From the NCBI GenBank assembly GCA_020829485.1, contig JAIVFU010000051.1, forward strand, positions 1 to 49,489: a DNA stretch of 49,489 bases, written 5' to 3'. The stretch is from Nostoc sp. CHAB 5834 (GTDB taxonomy: Bacteria > Cyanobacteriota > Cyanobacteriia > Cyanobacteriales > Nostocaceae). The notes under the pieces were generated by a model. That model did not search any database. It was not told the DNA's origin and saw nothing but the letters and a program-made list of their open reading frames with translations. Shown one piece after another: positions 27,018 to 36,816 of the stretch; the first letter of the stretch is position 1, and each line of letters opens with the position of its first letter. A program made the translations under genes and the position numbers.

Positions 27018-29495
27018 GTGATGAGAGTCGTACCCTTTGTATTTCTTTTAACAAGCGGGTTATTATCTCCAGGGATAATGCTATCGGCGATACTCCTTTG
27101 GAGTGGCTGCGCGATCGCTCAGGTGACATCCGATGGTACAACTAACACTATTGTCAACCAAAGTGGTAATAATTTTAATATTCTTAACGGCATACAAAAA
27201 GGTAATAATTTATTTCACAGTTTCAGTAATTTCTCTATACCCACAGGTGACACAGCAATATTCAACAACGCGGCAGATGTGCAGAATATCTTCAGTCGCG
27301 TCACTGGTGGGAGTGTTTCCAACATTGATGGTTTAATTAAAGCCAATGGTAGCGCTAATTTATTTTTGCTTAATCCCAGTGGGATAATTTTCGGTGCAAA
27401 TGCCCAACTTAATATTGGTGGCTCCTTTATTGGGACAACTGCCCAGAGCATTAAATTTAGTGATGGTTCTGAATTTAACGCTATTAATCCCCAAGCTAAC
27501 CCCTTATTAAGTATCAATGTTCCTATTGGTTTGCAAATGGGCAACAATCCTGCACCGATAGCTGTTCAAGGCACAGGACACCGCTTGAGTAATCCTGGTG
27601 GACTGCCTGTTGTCACTCAAAATCCGAGTGTTACAGAATTGCGGGTACAGCCTGGAAAAACTCTAGCTTTGGTGGGTGGCAATCTGAATCTGAATGGGGC
27701 AACTCTGACTGCCAAGCAAGGGCAAGTAGAATTAGGCAGTGTGAGTGGTGCCGGATTGGTTAGTTTGATCCAGGGGTATACTTTGGGATATGAAAATGGG
27801 CAAAAGTTTGGTGATATTAAGCTTACACAGCGATCGCTATTAGATACAAGTGGGGTGAATGCAGGTTCAGTTCAAATTCAAGGTAGGCAAATTCAATTCA
27901 CCGATGGCTCTCTGGTGCTGGCGCGAAATTTAGGCAATCTCCCCGGCGGTGACATTCGCCTTCAGGCTACAGAAGCGATTGATTTGATTGGCAGAACAGC
28001 TGATAGCACAATTCCGAGTGGGGTGCGTACTGAAGCTGTGGGTGTCGGAGCTAGTGGGAACATCAGTGTAATTACTCCCCGTCTTACCCTTCAGCAGGGA
28101 GGGGGGTTGAATAGCATTTCAGTTGGAGTGGCTCCCAGTGGCAATATCCACATTGATGCAACAGCGATTGAACTGTCTGGCTTCTCACCAATCAATCCAA
28201 ATAGCGTTACTTCCCTTTCTACTTCTGGTTATGGTTCTGGGAATACTGGCGATATCTCCGTCAATGCTAATAGTTTACTGGTGTCAAATGGTGCCTCACT
28301 GATTTCAGCTACATTTGGCAGTGGCTCCAGTGGTAAAGTGACGATTCGCACCAATCACACCACTGTCATGGGAGAAAGCCCCTCTGGACTATATAGCAAT
28401 ATTAGCTCAATCACTTTTGCGACCGGAAACGCCAAAACTTTGACCCTAGATACCGCCAAGTTGCAAATTCTGGATGGGGGAGCAGTTGGGACAACCACAT
28501 TTTTTGCCGGTAATGGGGGAGATTTGAGGATTAACGCCACGGAATCCATCGAGATTAGCGGTCGCAGTCGAAGCAATAACAGCAGTATCAACTCATCTAG
28601 CATTCTACTACCTCCACTACTGCGGCAGAGATTCCATCTACCAGATATACTCACGGCAAATGCGGGTAATGTGAGCATTACCACGCCGAACCTGACGGTG
28701 ACAGATGGCGGAACAGTCAGTGTCACCAGTCAAGGTAGTGGAAATGGAGGCAGTCTTAACATCACAGCCAATACCATCCGATTAGACCGTCAAGGCAGCA
28801 TCCAGGCACAAACAGAATCAGGTAATGGAGGTAATATAGCCTTACAAGTTGGCAACTTATTGCTGCTGCGCGACAATAGCGCGATCGCAGCAACAGCAGG
28901 TGGTAATGGTGATGGAGGTAATATAAATATTGATGCACCTATCATCGCAGGATTAGAAAACAGTGACATTATTGCTAATGCCATTAAAGGCAGGGGGGGC
29001 AATATTCAAATCACCACTCAAGGCATCTTTGGGCTGAAGTTCCGCAACCAACTCACTCCTGATAATGACATCACCGCCAGTTCCCAATTTGGGGTAAGTG
29101 GCACGGTTCAAGTTAATACTATCGGTGTTGATCCAAATTCCGGCTTAGTCGAACTACCAGTAAATGTCACCGATCCATCCCAGCAAATCGCCACAGGCTG
29201 CGCGGACAGTGAAGGCAGTCGCTTTGTGGCAACAGGACGAGGTGGTATGCCGCAAAATCCTAATCAGCTGACGAGTGATGTCTACAACGGGCTACGCCTA
29301 CGCACCTGGGATGATGTGCGAGATTTATCTGCTTACCGCAAAACGGGTGAGGTAACTACACAGATACCTGTATCCTCAAAGGTTCTCGTCGAAGCTACAA
29401 CTTGGCAGCGCAACGCTGACGGTAAAATTGAATTAATTGCGGTTCAACCAGCGTATATACAACCATCTTTAACCTGTGCTGCGGTATCAAACTAG
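27018..29495 (+). CDS. TpsA5 filamentous-haemagglutinin-type exoprotein
   Basis: An intact paralogue of about 825 residues. The signal peptide (CAIAQV) and first 50 mature residues copy TpsA3; the following segment, FNNAADVQNIFSRVTGGSVS to SIKFSDGSEF, copies TpsA1; then the protein returns to TpsA3-like sequence (RVQPGKTLALVGGNLNLNGATL). This mosaic makes a three-part origin likely. The C-terminus has ATGCADSEGS, YNGLRLRTWDD and LTCAAVSN. ATG 27021 or GTG 27018 are both possible starts. It is the last gene of the Tps array. Confidence 0.88.
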   Translation: MMRVVPFVFLLTSGLLSPGIMLSAILLWSGCAIAQVTSDGTTNTIVNQSGNNFNILNGIQKGNNLFHSFSNFSIPTGDTAIFNNAADVQNIFSRVTGGSVSNIDGLIKANGSANLFLLNPSGIIFGANAQLNIGGSFIGTTAQSIKFSDGSEFNAINPQANPLLSINVPIGLQMGNNPAPIAVQGTGHRLSNPGGLPVVTQNPSVTELRVQPGKTLALVGGNLNLNGATLTAKQGQVELGSVSGAGLVSLIQGYTLGYENGQKFGDIKLTQRSLLDTSGVNAGSVQIQGRQIQFTDGSLVLARNLGNLPGGDIRLQATEAIDLIGRTADSTIPSGVRTEAVGVGASGNISVITPRLTLQQGGGLNSISVGVAPSGNIHIDATAIELSGFSPINPNSVTSLSTSGYGSGNTGDISVNANSLLVSNGASLISATFGSGSSGKVTIRTNHTTVMGESPSGLYSNISSITFATGNAKTLTLDTAKLQILDGGAVGTTTFFAGNGGDLRINATESIEISGRSRSNNSSINSSSILLPPLLRQRFHLPDILTANAGNVSITTPNLTVTDGGTVSVTSQGSGNGGSLNITANTIRLDRQGSIQAQTESGNGGNIALQVGNLLLLRDNSAIAATAGGNGDGGNINIDAPIIAGLENSDIIANAIKGRGGNIQITTQGIFGLKFRNQLTPDNDITASSQFGVSGTVQVNTIGVDPNSGLVELPVNVTDPSQQIATGCADSEGSRFVATGRGGMPQNPNQLTSDVYNGLRLRTWDDVRDLSAYRKTGEVTTQIPVSSKVLVEATTWQRNADGKIELIAVQPAYIQPSLTCAAVSN

Positions 29496-29499
29496 TCAG

Positions 29500-29718
29500 T
29501 CACGACGCTGGAAATGGTAAATGACAATTCTGGCTGGCGGCAAAATGTGATCCAATATATACACCTAAATAAATACATAAAACAACAACAGCCGCATCTA
29601 TTAAAAGATAAGACTGGCGACGACTATGACCAAAGCGAACGCGGCAATATTCCTCAAATGTGCGATGCGTCGAACGGTACAGTCGGCGATCGCGGAGTTC
29701 TATCAAAGCCTGCTACGA
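29500..29718 (-). pseudogene. Fragment of the plasmid gene found at 9.7-10.5 kb
   Basis: The minus-strand frame reads ALIELRDRRLYRSTHRTFEE then YCRVRFGHSRRQSYLLIDAA, closely matching the helical region of the protein encoded at 9692-10549 (CALRELRDRRLYRSTHKNFE). Only about 45 codons of homology remain, followed by an unrelated tail. It lies between tpsA5 and a kinase remnant and marks an old plasmid-plasmid recombination point. Confidence 0.75.
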
Positions 29719-29724
29719 GTTGAC

Positions 29725-30842
29725 CCTTGCTGTTTACGAATCTGCGGCTCATGCACCAGTCAATTATCAGCATAAGTACAATTTAATTTTGGCTGAACAA
29801 GCTCGTGTAAGTGGCGATCGCCTACAAGCCGCAGATTATTATGAAATCGCTATCCAAGAAGCGATCGCCAATGACTATATTCAGGAAGCAGCGATCGCTA
29901 ATGAACTTGCTGCCAAATTTTACTTAAAATGGGGTAAAGAAAAAGCCGCAGAAGGATATCTGCAACAAGCATATTACTGCTATGCCCGTTGGGGAGCCAA
30001 AGCCAAAACTGATGACTTGGAAAAATGCTATCCCAAATTACTCAAACCAATTTTGCAACAGCAAGAATTCAACTTCAATCCCTTAGAAACCATAGCCAGC
30101 ATCGCCCGCACATCTACTTACACTACCAGCAGCACTAATATTTCTGATGCTCTAGATTTAACCTGCATTCTCAAAGCTGCTCAAACTATTTCCGGTTGTA
30201 TAGAATTAGATGCACTCATCAGCAGTCTCACCCGCATTATCCTAGAAAATTCTGGTTTTCCCCAAGATGATTGATTCGATGACTATGGCGTGTGACAGGC
30301 TCAAAAATATCAGTATCAGTCTTCGCACTTTCTCCCGTGCCGATAGAGATTACAAAGTACCCTTTAACATTCATGAAGGCATTGATAGTACAATTCTAAT
30401 TTTAAAACATCGTCTCAAAGCCAATGACAGCCGTCCGGCAATTGAAATAGTGGCGGACTACGGTAAATTACCCCAAATTAAATGTTTTCCAGGACAATTA
30501 AATCAAGTATTTATGAATATAATAGCGAATGCTATTGATGCCTTGGATGAATCAAATACAGGTCGGAGTTTTCATGAGATTAAAGCCAATCCTAATTTGA
30601 TTACAATTACCACCTCATTGAAAAAGAAACAGGTTGAGGTGAAGATTGCTGACAATGGTCAAGGTATGAGTGAATCAGTCAAACAAAAAGTATTTGACCA
30701 CTTGTTTACTACGAAAGGTGTTGGTAAAGGAACAGGATTAGGATTAGCGATCGCTCAGTCTATTGTTGTAGAAAAACATAGCGGAACTTTGGACGTGTCT
30801 GTTGGAACAGAATTTCTGATTACCTTACCGATTCTGGTTTAG
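29725..30842 (+). pseudogene. Multi-sensor kinase remnant with a large internal deletion
   Basis: The first frame (to 30274) reads ELTLAVYESAAHAPVNYQHK, LILAEQARVSGDRLQAADYY, IANELAAKFYLKWGKEKAA and DALDLTCILKAAQTISG, the end of the TPR/AAA part and start of the GAF part of giant cyanobacterial Ser/Thr kinase-histidine kinases. The next frame (from 30267) starts inside the phosphotransfer region (KMIDSMTMACDRLKNIS) and has a complete HATPase domain: NIIANAIDAL (N box), DNGQGM (G1), GKGTGLGLAI (G2). The N-terminal kinase, most of GAF and the phospho-histidine are gone, and the two parts are in different frames, so the gene is dead. Confidence 0.8.
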
Positions 30843-30917
30843 ACTCAAAATTAACTTGATCGAAAGTGTGATTTCAGTTAACTACCGCCAGCCAATCGCA
30901 TACCACAGATGTACAAC

Positions 30918-31012
30918 CGTTCGGGTACGAGAAGCTGGCCCAAGAATCTTTGGTTGAGAGTGTAGGCGTAGCCCGTCGCAGACATCGCTGGAGGATAAGT
31001 CAGCAGAGTAAA
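30918..31012 (-). repeat. 95-bp repeat B (plasmid ATPase scrap plus dispersed repeat), copy 1
   Basis: The reverse complement matches 48954-49048 over 95 bases with roughly a dozen differences. It holds the dispersed-repeat core (agcgatgtctgcgacggg) followed by codons for NQRFLGQLLVPE. The same protein segment occurs in the longer fragment at 48.9-49.3 kb, so this is a shorter relic of the same plasmid gene. Confidence 0.75.
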
Positions 31013-31140
31013 CAGCTTGATTTCCCACAACTCCAGTGCAACAGCCGTATTGTAGAGTGCATCAAATGCCGATTGACGGATATGCTCGCTAGCATTACAT
31101 AATTGAAGAGGCTTTAATATAGGATAGAAAGCGTGTATAA

Positions 31141-32241
31141 ATGTTTGCAAAACAAAGACTAGAATTTAACTGGTGCGCTCCAGTATCTGGTGATGGATTC
31201 TATTTAGGTTTGCCCATTTGGGAACGTCCTCCTAACCTTGAGTATACTGTTGAGATTTTTAAAACAGCAGAACGATTTGGGTTTCAACAGGTTCTCATTG
31301 GTATGGGCTTCACACACCATGTTATGGAAGCTTGGACTTTAGCAACAACAGTTTTAGCGCTCACCATTAATGCTGGAGCAATGGTCGCTGTACGTCCAGG
31401 TTTCTATTCAGCCCCAGTATTAGCAAAGATGGCTGTTACCTTAGATAACATCAGTAAGGGTCGCCTTTCGCTTAATATTGTCACGGGTGGACGACCAATG
31501 GAACAAGCAATGTATGGTGATTATTTAGACCACGATAGTCGCTATCGTCGCACCCGTGAATTTATGCAAATTTGTCGTCAGTTATGGTCAACTACGACTC
31601 CCTTTGATTATGAAGGAGAATTTTATAAACTCCGTCAAACTCGTTTAGAAACTTTGCCTGTGCAACCATCTGGGCCGCTGTTCTATTTCGGTGGTGCGAG
31701 TGAAATGGCTCAACGAGTGAGTGCAGAGTTTGCAGATGTTTATCTGATGTGGGGGGAAACACTAAATCAAATTACTGAGCGGATGAATCGGTTGCAGCAA
31801 TTACAGGCTGACATCGGACGGAAAAAAAAGATGCGTTATGGATTAAGAATTAATATTATCGCTCGACCAACCCAAGCCCAAGCAAGGGAAACAGCAAAAG
31901 AAATGCTGGCAAAAGTTTCTCCAGAAGTATTAGCTAAAGCACGAGCCACAGAATTTCCTAATACTAGGCGAGAAAGTGTCGGTCAAAGTCGGCAGTGTGA
32001 ATTACGTGGAAACGCTGATAAAGATTGGTATGTTGAGCCACTGCTTTGGGCTGGAATTTCGGTAGTGCGGAGTGGTGCGGGAATGGCGATTGTTGGTAGT
32101 TACCAACAGGTGGCGGAGTATCTTTTACAGTATATAAACTTGGGAATTACAGTTTTTATTTTGTCTGGCTATCCCCATTTAGAAGAGTGCGAAAATGTTG
32201 GGCGAAATGTTTTACCGTTAGTTAGAGAGGGCTACCTTTAG
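31141..32241 (+). CDS. LLM-class flavin monooxygenase (SsuD-like)
   Basis: The 366-residue protein is a luciferase-like monooxygenase close to FMNH2-dependent alkanesulfonate monooxygenases: FKTAERFGFQQVLI, TINAGAMVAVRPGFYSAPVL, GRLSLNIVTGGRPMEQAMYG, YRRTREFMQICRQLW, LFYFGGASEMAQRVSAEFAD and a C-terminal GSYQQVAEYLLQYINLGITV. Such enzymes cleave C-S bonds of organosulfonates using reduced flavin; the substrate here is unknown. The binding protein and nitroreductase at 12-14 kb could be functional partners. Its stop overlaps the convergent amidase gene by 20 bases. The sequence appears complete. Confidence 0.85.
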   Translation: MFAKQRLEFNWCAPVSGDGFYLGLPIWERPPNLEYTVEIFKTAERFGFQQVLIGMGFTHHVMEAWTLATTVLALTINAGAMVAVRPGFYSAPVLAKMAVTLDNISKGRLSLNIVTGGRPMEQAMYGDYLDHDSRYRRTREFMQICRQLWSTTTPFDYEGEFYKLRQTRLETLPVQPSGPLFYFGGASEMAQRVSAEFADVYLMWGETLNQITERMNRLQQLQADIGRKKKMRYGLRINIIARPTQAQARETAKEMLAKVSPEVLAKARATEFPNTRRESVGQSRQCELRGNADKDWYVEPLLWAGISVVRSGAGMAIVGSYQQVAEYLLQYINLGITVFILSGYPHLEECENVGRNVLPLVREGYL

Positions 32242-33583
32242 AGAAAGCAGTAGCAATTTCAAAAGCTAATGCGACTCTCAAAATTAAAGCTTCGCCATAA
32301 GAATTACTAACAATTTGTAATCCTATAGGCAAACCCTGACTACTCCAGCCACAAGGCAGCGATATTGCAGGTAAACCCATAAAACTAAAAGGTAGCATAA
32401 ATTGCTGATTTAATTGATAGATTTTACCGTCACTATTAATCGGAGGTGCAACCATTGGTGTTGTTGGTGTTAACACAACATCTACTTGCTCAAACAGTTT
32501 TTGCCCTAGAGGAAGCCATCTTTCACATTTTTGCTTTGCGTTTTTATAATGATGGCGATAAATTTTTACTCCTTTTGATAAATCACTTTGCACTTTGGCT
32601 GCAAATACATTGGGGTTAACAGCATATTCTGCTTGCAAAACTTGGCTAAATTCATAAAGAGCAATGGTGGAGTAAGTCACCTGATCAAATTCTTCTAAAA
32701 ATCTGGAATCTAAGGTGACAATTTCCGCTCCCAGTTCTCTTAAAATAGATATGGCATTGTAAATAGCCTTGGCAATTTCTCCCTCAATGCCACGAAATGT
32801 ATAGTTACTAATTACGCCCAACTTTAAACCGTTGATATTAGTTGGTAGAGAATAAAGTTGTTTTAAATTTGTGGAAATAGGGAAGAGTACAGCATCAAGC
32901 ACAATGGCAATATCTTCTACACAATTTGCCATCAAACCGACTGTATCAAAACTGGGAACGCGAGGAAAAACACCGTCATTGCTAAGTAGTCCAAAAGTTG
33001 GGCGTAGTCCCACCACTCCCGACCAACTAGCCGGAACTCGAATTGAACCTCCTGTATCTGTGCCAATTCCAGCTAGACAAAGATCAGCTGCAATAGCTGT
33101 TGCACTTCCACTAGAAGAACCTCCTGATGAGTGCTTATGGTTCCAAACGTTGCAGGTGTTACCGTAAAAAAGATTGTTACCCGAAAGTTCAGCAGCAAAT
33201 TCGTTTAAATTTGTCTTACCTAAAGTTACCGCACCTGCTGCTTTTAACTTTTGGACGATCGCACTATCAGATAATGGTATGCGATCGCAAAAAATTTGTG
33301 ACCCAACGGTGGTTTTTATTCCTGCTGTATCAATATTGTCTTTAATAACAACTGGAATCCCGTGTAATAACCCTCGTTCTTGACCGTTACTTCGCTCAAA
33401 ATCTAGTTGAGCAGCAGCTTCTAGAGCTTCTTGTTCTAGAATGGTAATAAAAGCATTGAGTAGAGGATTTAACTTGTGAATCCGGGCAAGGTAATATTTA
33501 ACTAAGGCTGTTGAAGTTAACAAGCCACTCTGCATTTGCTGACTTGCTTGTGCAATCGTTTTCGGGATAAAATCTGCTTGCAT
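32222..33583 (-). CDS. Amidase-signature hydrolase (AtzF/GatA-like)
   Basis: The 453-residue product has the full amidase signature: HGIPVVIKDNIDTAG with the catalytic lysine, SSGGSSSGSATAIAADLCLA with the cis-serine, and GTDTGGSIRVPASWSGVVGL with the nucleophilic serine. Length and the downstream LRPTFGLLS and SLPCGWSSQGLPIGLQIV segments fit free-standing amidases such as allophanate-hydrolase-like or AtzE-like enzymes. It would hydrolyse a C-N amide bond in the cytoplasm. It converges with the SsuD-like gene, and its start is 51 bases from the start of the divergent AsnB-like gene at 33.6 kb, so it may share a promoter region with that cluster. Confidence 0.85.
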   Translation of the reverse strand: MQADFIPKTIAQASQQMQSGLLTSTALVKYYLARIHKLNPLLNAFITILEQEALEAAAQLDFERSNGQERGLLHGIPVVIKDNIDTAGIKTTVGSQIFCDRIPLSDSAIVQKLKAAGAVTLGKTNLNEFAAELSGNNLFYGNTCNVWNHKHSSGGSSSGSATAIAADLCLAGIGTDTGGSIRVPASWSGVVGLRPTFGLLSNDGVFPRVPSFDTVGLMANCVEDIAIVLDAVLFPISTNLKQLYSLPTNINGLKLGVISNYTFRGIEGEIAKAIYNAISILRELGAEIVTLDSRFLEEFDQVTYSTIALYEFSQVLQAEYAVNPNVFAAKVQSDLSKGVKIYRHHYKNAKQKCERWLPLGQKLFEQVDVVLTPTTPMVAPPINSDGKIYQLNQQFMLPFSFMGLPAISLPCGWSSQGLPIGLQIVSNSYGEALILRVALAFEIATAFSKGSPL

Positions 33584-33634
33584 CGATGATTCATACTGTA
33601 GTTAAAATTAATTATTATGCGTTAAAAATTCCCC

Positions 33635-35383
33635 ATGCTATTTGATGCCTTTAAAAGCCGTAAATCTTCTCAAAACTTATTGATCAATCCTAACCCGACT
33701 TGGCGCGTAGCTTGGGGAGAAGTTGATGCAAATTATGAAGACATAGCTTGGCGAGATGAAAAATTTTTGGTGATTTTACCACGCACCGTTTCTGGATTGG
33801 TGACAGAGAAATTAGCAATCAGTTCTGAAAAACAATTTGTTGTTGTTGGTGATATTTGGTTAACTAACCAAGTGCAGTTGCTAGAACAGTTGGGAATTGA
33901 ACCAGATAGCTTTGGAGGAAATTATCTGCAATTAGTTGCTAATCTTTGGGAACGATGGGGTGATGAAAGTCTTAAGCAACTTGTGGGAATGTTTGCACTA
34001 GTGGTTTGGGATCGGGAAAAACAGGTGTTGCAGTTGATTCGCGATCGCATCGGTAGCCGCACTCTCTACTACACTAATACTGGTGCGGTTCGTTGGATTG
34101 CGCCTCAATTGAGAACTTTATCACCTTATCGTTCCTCTGATTTGGATTTGGTGGCATTGCGAGATTACCTTTGTTGTGCTTTTGTTCCAGGAGAAAGAAC
34201 ACTTTGGGAACAGGTGCGGGAACTGCGGCCTGGAAGCGTTTTACAATTTCCTGACGACAAAGTTAAAACTTATTGGCAGTTGCAAGAACAGATTACAGCC
34301 ATAGATCAACCTTTAGTATGGCATGGCGATCGCTTGCGAGAACTACTAAACCAAGTTATTCAAGAATATTTACCACCACAAAACGAACCCGTTGGGGTTT
34401 TTCTTTCAGGTGGTTTGGACTCTAGCGGAATCACTGCTTTAGCCGCAAAATTTCATAATTCTCCAGTCCACACTTTCTCAATTCATTTTGGCGCTGAATG
34501 TCCCAATGAATTAGAATTTTCCAGTCTCGTTGCAACTCATTGTCAAACGCAGCATCACATTTTAGAAATTACTTTTGCGGATATGTGGGAACGTTTACCC
34601 CAAACAATGGCGTATTTAGATGACCCCATTGGTGATCCATTAACTATTCCTAATCTTTTGCTGGGACAACTAGCACGAGAAAGTGTACAAATAGTTTTAA
34701 ATGGTGAAGGTGGCGACCCCTGTTTTGGTGGGCCAAAAAATCAGCCAATGTTGATTAATAGTTTATATGGCTCTGTCACCAATCAAGATTCATTACAAGC
34801 TTATTTAATTTCTTTTCAAAAGTGTGCTGCTGACTTACCGCAACTTTTAAAACCAGAAGTTTTGACAGCAATCCAAACAGCACCTTGGGTTTTTGAAGAA
34901 GATTTATATTCCCAAGCCAGCTATCTCAATCGGTTGATGGCAATGAATATTAAATTTAAAGGTGCTGACCAAATTCTCACGAAAGTAAGTAACTTGACTC
35001 AAGCTGCTAATTTGCAAGGTCGTTCTCCTTTATTTGATCAACGAATCGTAGATTTAAGCATGACAATTCCTCCAGAGTATAAGCTTTCGGGAGTGTCAGA
35101 AAAAGCAGTTTTAAAACAAGCGATGGCAGATATTTTACCAGAGAGCATTATTCATCGTCCTAAAAGTGGGATGATGGTTCCAGTACAGTTAGGATTTCGG
35201 AAATATTGGCAACAAGAAGCCAGAGATTTATTGCTTAATCGTCATGCAGCGATCGCTCCTTATTTTAACCAATTACCAATTCGCAATTGGTTAAACTATC
35301 AAGGCGATACTTGGAATCGTTATGGTGTAAAGCTGTGGTTACTTGTTAGTTTAGAAATATGGTTGCAAGTAAATCGAAAATGA
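33635..35383 (+). CDS. Asparagine-synthetase-like amide ligase 1, no glutaminase cysteine
   Basis: The 582 residues show an AsnB-like layout. The N-terminal Ntn-hydrolase-like domain (WLTNQVQLLEQLG, LVGMFALVVWDREKQ, RDRIGSRTLYY) begins MLFDAFKS, so the nucleophilic Cys2 required for glutamine hydrolysis is missing. The synthetase domain has the ATP pyrophosphatase loop SGGLDSS at 258-264, LNGEGGDPCFGG and the C-terminal RSPLFDQRIVDLSM and RPKSGMMVP. Such ligases activate a carboxylate by adenylation and join it to an amine, as in beta-lactam synthetase or lasso cyclases. It converges with a Toprim-like gene five bases away and is divergent from the amidase. Confidence 0.85.
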   Translation: MLFDAFKSRKSSQNLLINPNPTWRVAWGEVDANYEDIAWRDEKFLVILPRTVSGLVTEKLAISSEKQFVVVGDIWLTNQVQLLEQLGIEPDSFGGNYLQLVANLWERWGDESLKQLVGMFALVVWDREKQVLQLIRDRIGSRTLYYTNTGAVRWIAPQLRTLSPYRSSDLDLVALRDYLCCAFVPGERTLWEQVRELRPGSVLQFPDDKVKTYWQLQEQITAIDQPLVWHGDRLRELLNQVIQEYLPPQNEPVGVFLSGGLDSSGITALAAKFHNSPVHTFSIHFGAECPNELEFSSLVATHCQTQHHILEITFADMWERLPQTMAYLDDPIGDPLTIPNLLLGQLARESVQIVLNGEGGDPCFGGPKNQPMLINSLYGSVTNQDSLQAYLISFQKCAADLPQLLKPEVLTAIQTAPWVFEEDLYSQASYLNRLMAMNIKFKGADQILTKVSNLTQAANLQGRSPLFDQRIVDLSMTIPPEYKLSGVSEKAVLKQAMADILPESIIHRPKSGMMVPVQLGFRKYWQQEARDLLLNRHAAIAPYFNQLPIRNWLNYQGDTWNRYGVKLWLLVSLEIWLQVNRK

Positions 35384-35388
35384 GCGTT

Positions 35389-36816
35389 CTAACCAAAACT
35401 TTCAGCAGCATACAAATAAATATTTGTCCTTTCATCTGCAATCATCAAACTCTGTTCATCAAGAGCTAAATGTTGATTTGTAGCTATACTGTGATTTAGT
35501 ATTTGAATCAATTTTTGTGGCTGGAAAGATTCTAGTTCAACACGATTACCTTCCATTAACCATTTGAGTTCTTCAGTGTTGAGACTCTGCTGAATTTCTG
35601 TAGGTAAACTTTTAGCTTGTAACGCTAATTCTTTTAATCTTGTAATCCATATTTTCTGACCCTTAAATACTTGACGTGGCAATATACCAACATCAAAAAT
35701 TGTCACATTGTTATCTCTAAACCATCGCGCATCAGTACGCAATTGATAAACTAGGCTGACTCCTTGAGGACTACAATCATGCAGTGCATAGACTTGCAAA
35801 TCAGGATTGCGCCGCAGCATTTGCATAGTAATTTCAAAGATATTCTGGGGATAGCCACTAATACTGAGAATGGCGCAATTCCTTTCAAAATGAAAATTAT
35901 TAGCGATGAGAAATTGTGCAATACTATCCTTGTCACACACTACCAACCTATCGAAGCTGTAAGCAGTAATATCAGAATTTGGAGTTATAACTCTTGTAGT
36001 TTGTCGAGAAGTATCAGCGCGAAGTAGTTTTTCAATCACTCCATTAGTTTTCTCCCACTTGTCTATGGAATTGTTAACAGTTGCTTTCTCATACCATCCA
36101 GGGTTATCTATTTGCTGAGTAACTGTTGTGATAACACGATTGCCTGCGATTATATCACCTAAATACATAGAAATAATCGAGAGATATCTCCCTAATAATA
36201 TTGCGGCTGTCCCTAACCAAAAAAATGATGAATTATTGTCAGCATAATAAAGTAACTGGCTGGAGACAACTCCTATAATGATCACAAGTACATCTTGAAT
36301 TAGCTGGGTTGTTGGATTACTCTGAATTCGCTCGCTCCTAACTTCATCATACTCTGATGAATAATCTGAAGATTTAATATTTAAAGTGCAAGTTAACAAA
36401 GAAGTAACCAAAAAGAAGAAAAATCTTAGATCAAATACAACAAAATTAGTGATAATCAATCTTATAACAACATTCAAGATAGCATACACAAAAAACAAAA
36501 GTAAACTAATAGATAGACAGGAAGTAAAGTTAATCTTCTTAATCCTCGACTTTCGGGACTCTCTGATCCTCGGTTTGATATCTGATATGAGTTGTCTGGT
36601 AACAAAATATTCAAGTTGACCGACAGTGAAATATAGAGTATTTTTAGCAGAAATATGAGCGATCGCATTAGCAAAAAGTTTGTCTGTTAACTTCCTAGAA
36701 GTATACCTATCGGTACCGGGTTCACATACAAAATGATGACCACATTTTTTACAATTACCATAATTTTTATTCCAGTCTCTTCGATTATTATTACTTCCGC
36801 ACTTAATACATTTCAT
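35389..36816 (-). CDS. Zinc-ribbon, membrane, Toprim-like protein A (unknown function)
   Basis: The 475 residues start with a zinc ribbon (C3, C6, C22, C25: MKCIKCG and NCKKCGHHF), then a conserved soluble stretch, and about four hydrophobic segments between roughly 95 and 225. The C-terminal half contains ITAYSFDRLVVCDKDSIAQF, AILSISGYPQ, MLRRNPDLQVYALHDCSPQG and IFDVGILPRQVF. The order of strand-acidic-helix, GYP and LHDCSPxG resembles the Toprim fold of Spo11/topoisomerase VI A subunits, but this is my structural reading, not a family match. Related proteins occur in other cyanobacteria without a known role. It is a tandem paralogue of the next gene. Confidence 0.6.
   Translation of the reverse strand: MKCIKCGSNNNRRDWNKNYGNCKKCGHHFVCEPGTDRYTSRKLTDKLFANAIAHISAKNTLYFTVGQLEYFVTRQLISDIKPRIRESRKSRIKKINFTSCLSISLLLFFVYAILNVVIRLIITNFVVFDLRFFFFLVTSLLTCTLNIKSSDYSSEYDEVRSERIQSNPTTQLIQDVLVIIIGVVSSQLLYYADNNSSFFWLGTAAILLGRYLSIISMYLGDIIAGNRVITTVTQQIDNPGWYEKATVNNSIDKWEKTNGVIEKLLRADTSRQTTRVITPNSDITAYSFDRLVVCDKDSIAQFLIANNFHFERNCAILSISGYPQNIFEITMQMLRRNPDLQVYALHDCSPQGVSLVYQLRTDARWFRDNNVTIFDVGILPRQVFKGQKIWITRLKELALQAKSLPTEIQQSLNTEELKWLMEGNRVELESFQPQKLIQILNHSIATNQHLALDEQSLMIADERTNIYLYAAESFG

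Noticed and set aside
15195..29495. Contact-dependent inhibition (CDI) system
   Set aside because: TpsA proteins here are about 820 residues with a shared C-terminus; no variable toxin domain or immunity gene follows.
33635..35383. Lasso-peptide cyclase
   Set aside because: It has the AsnB fold, but no B protein or leader-core precursor ORF was found near it.
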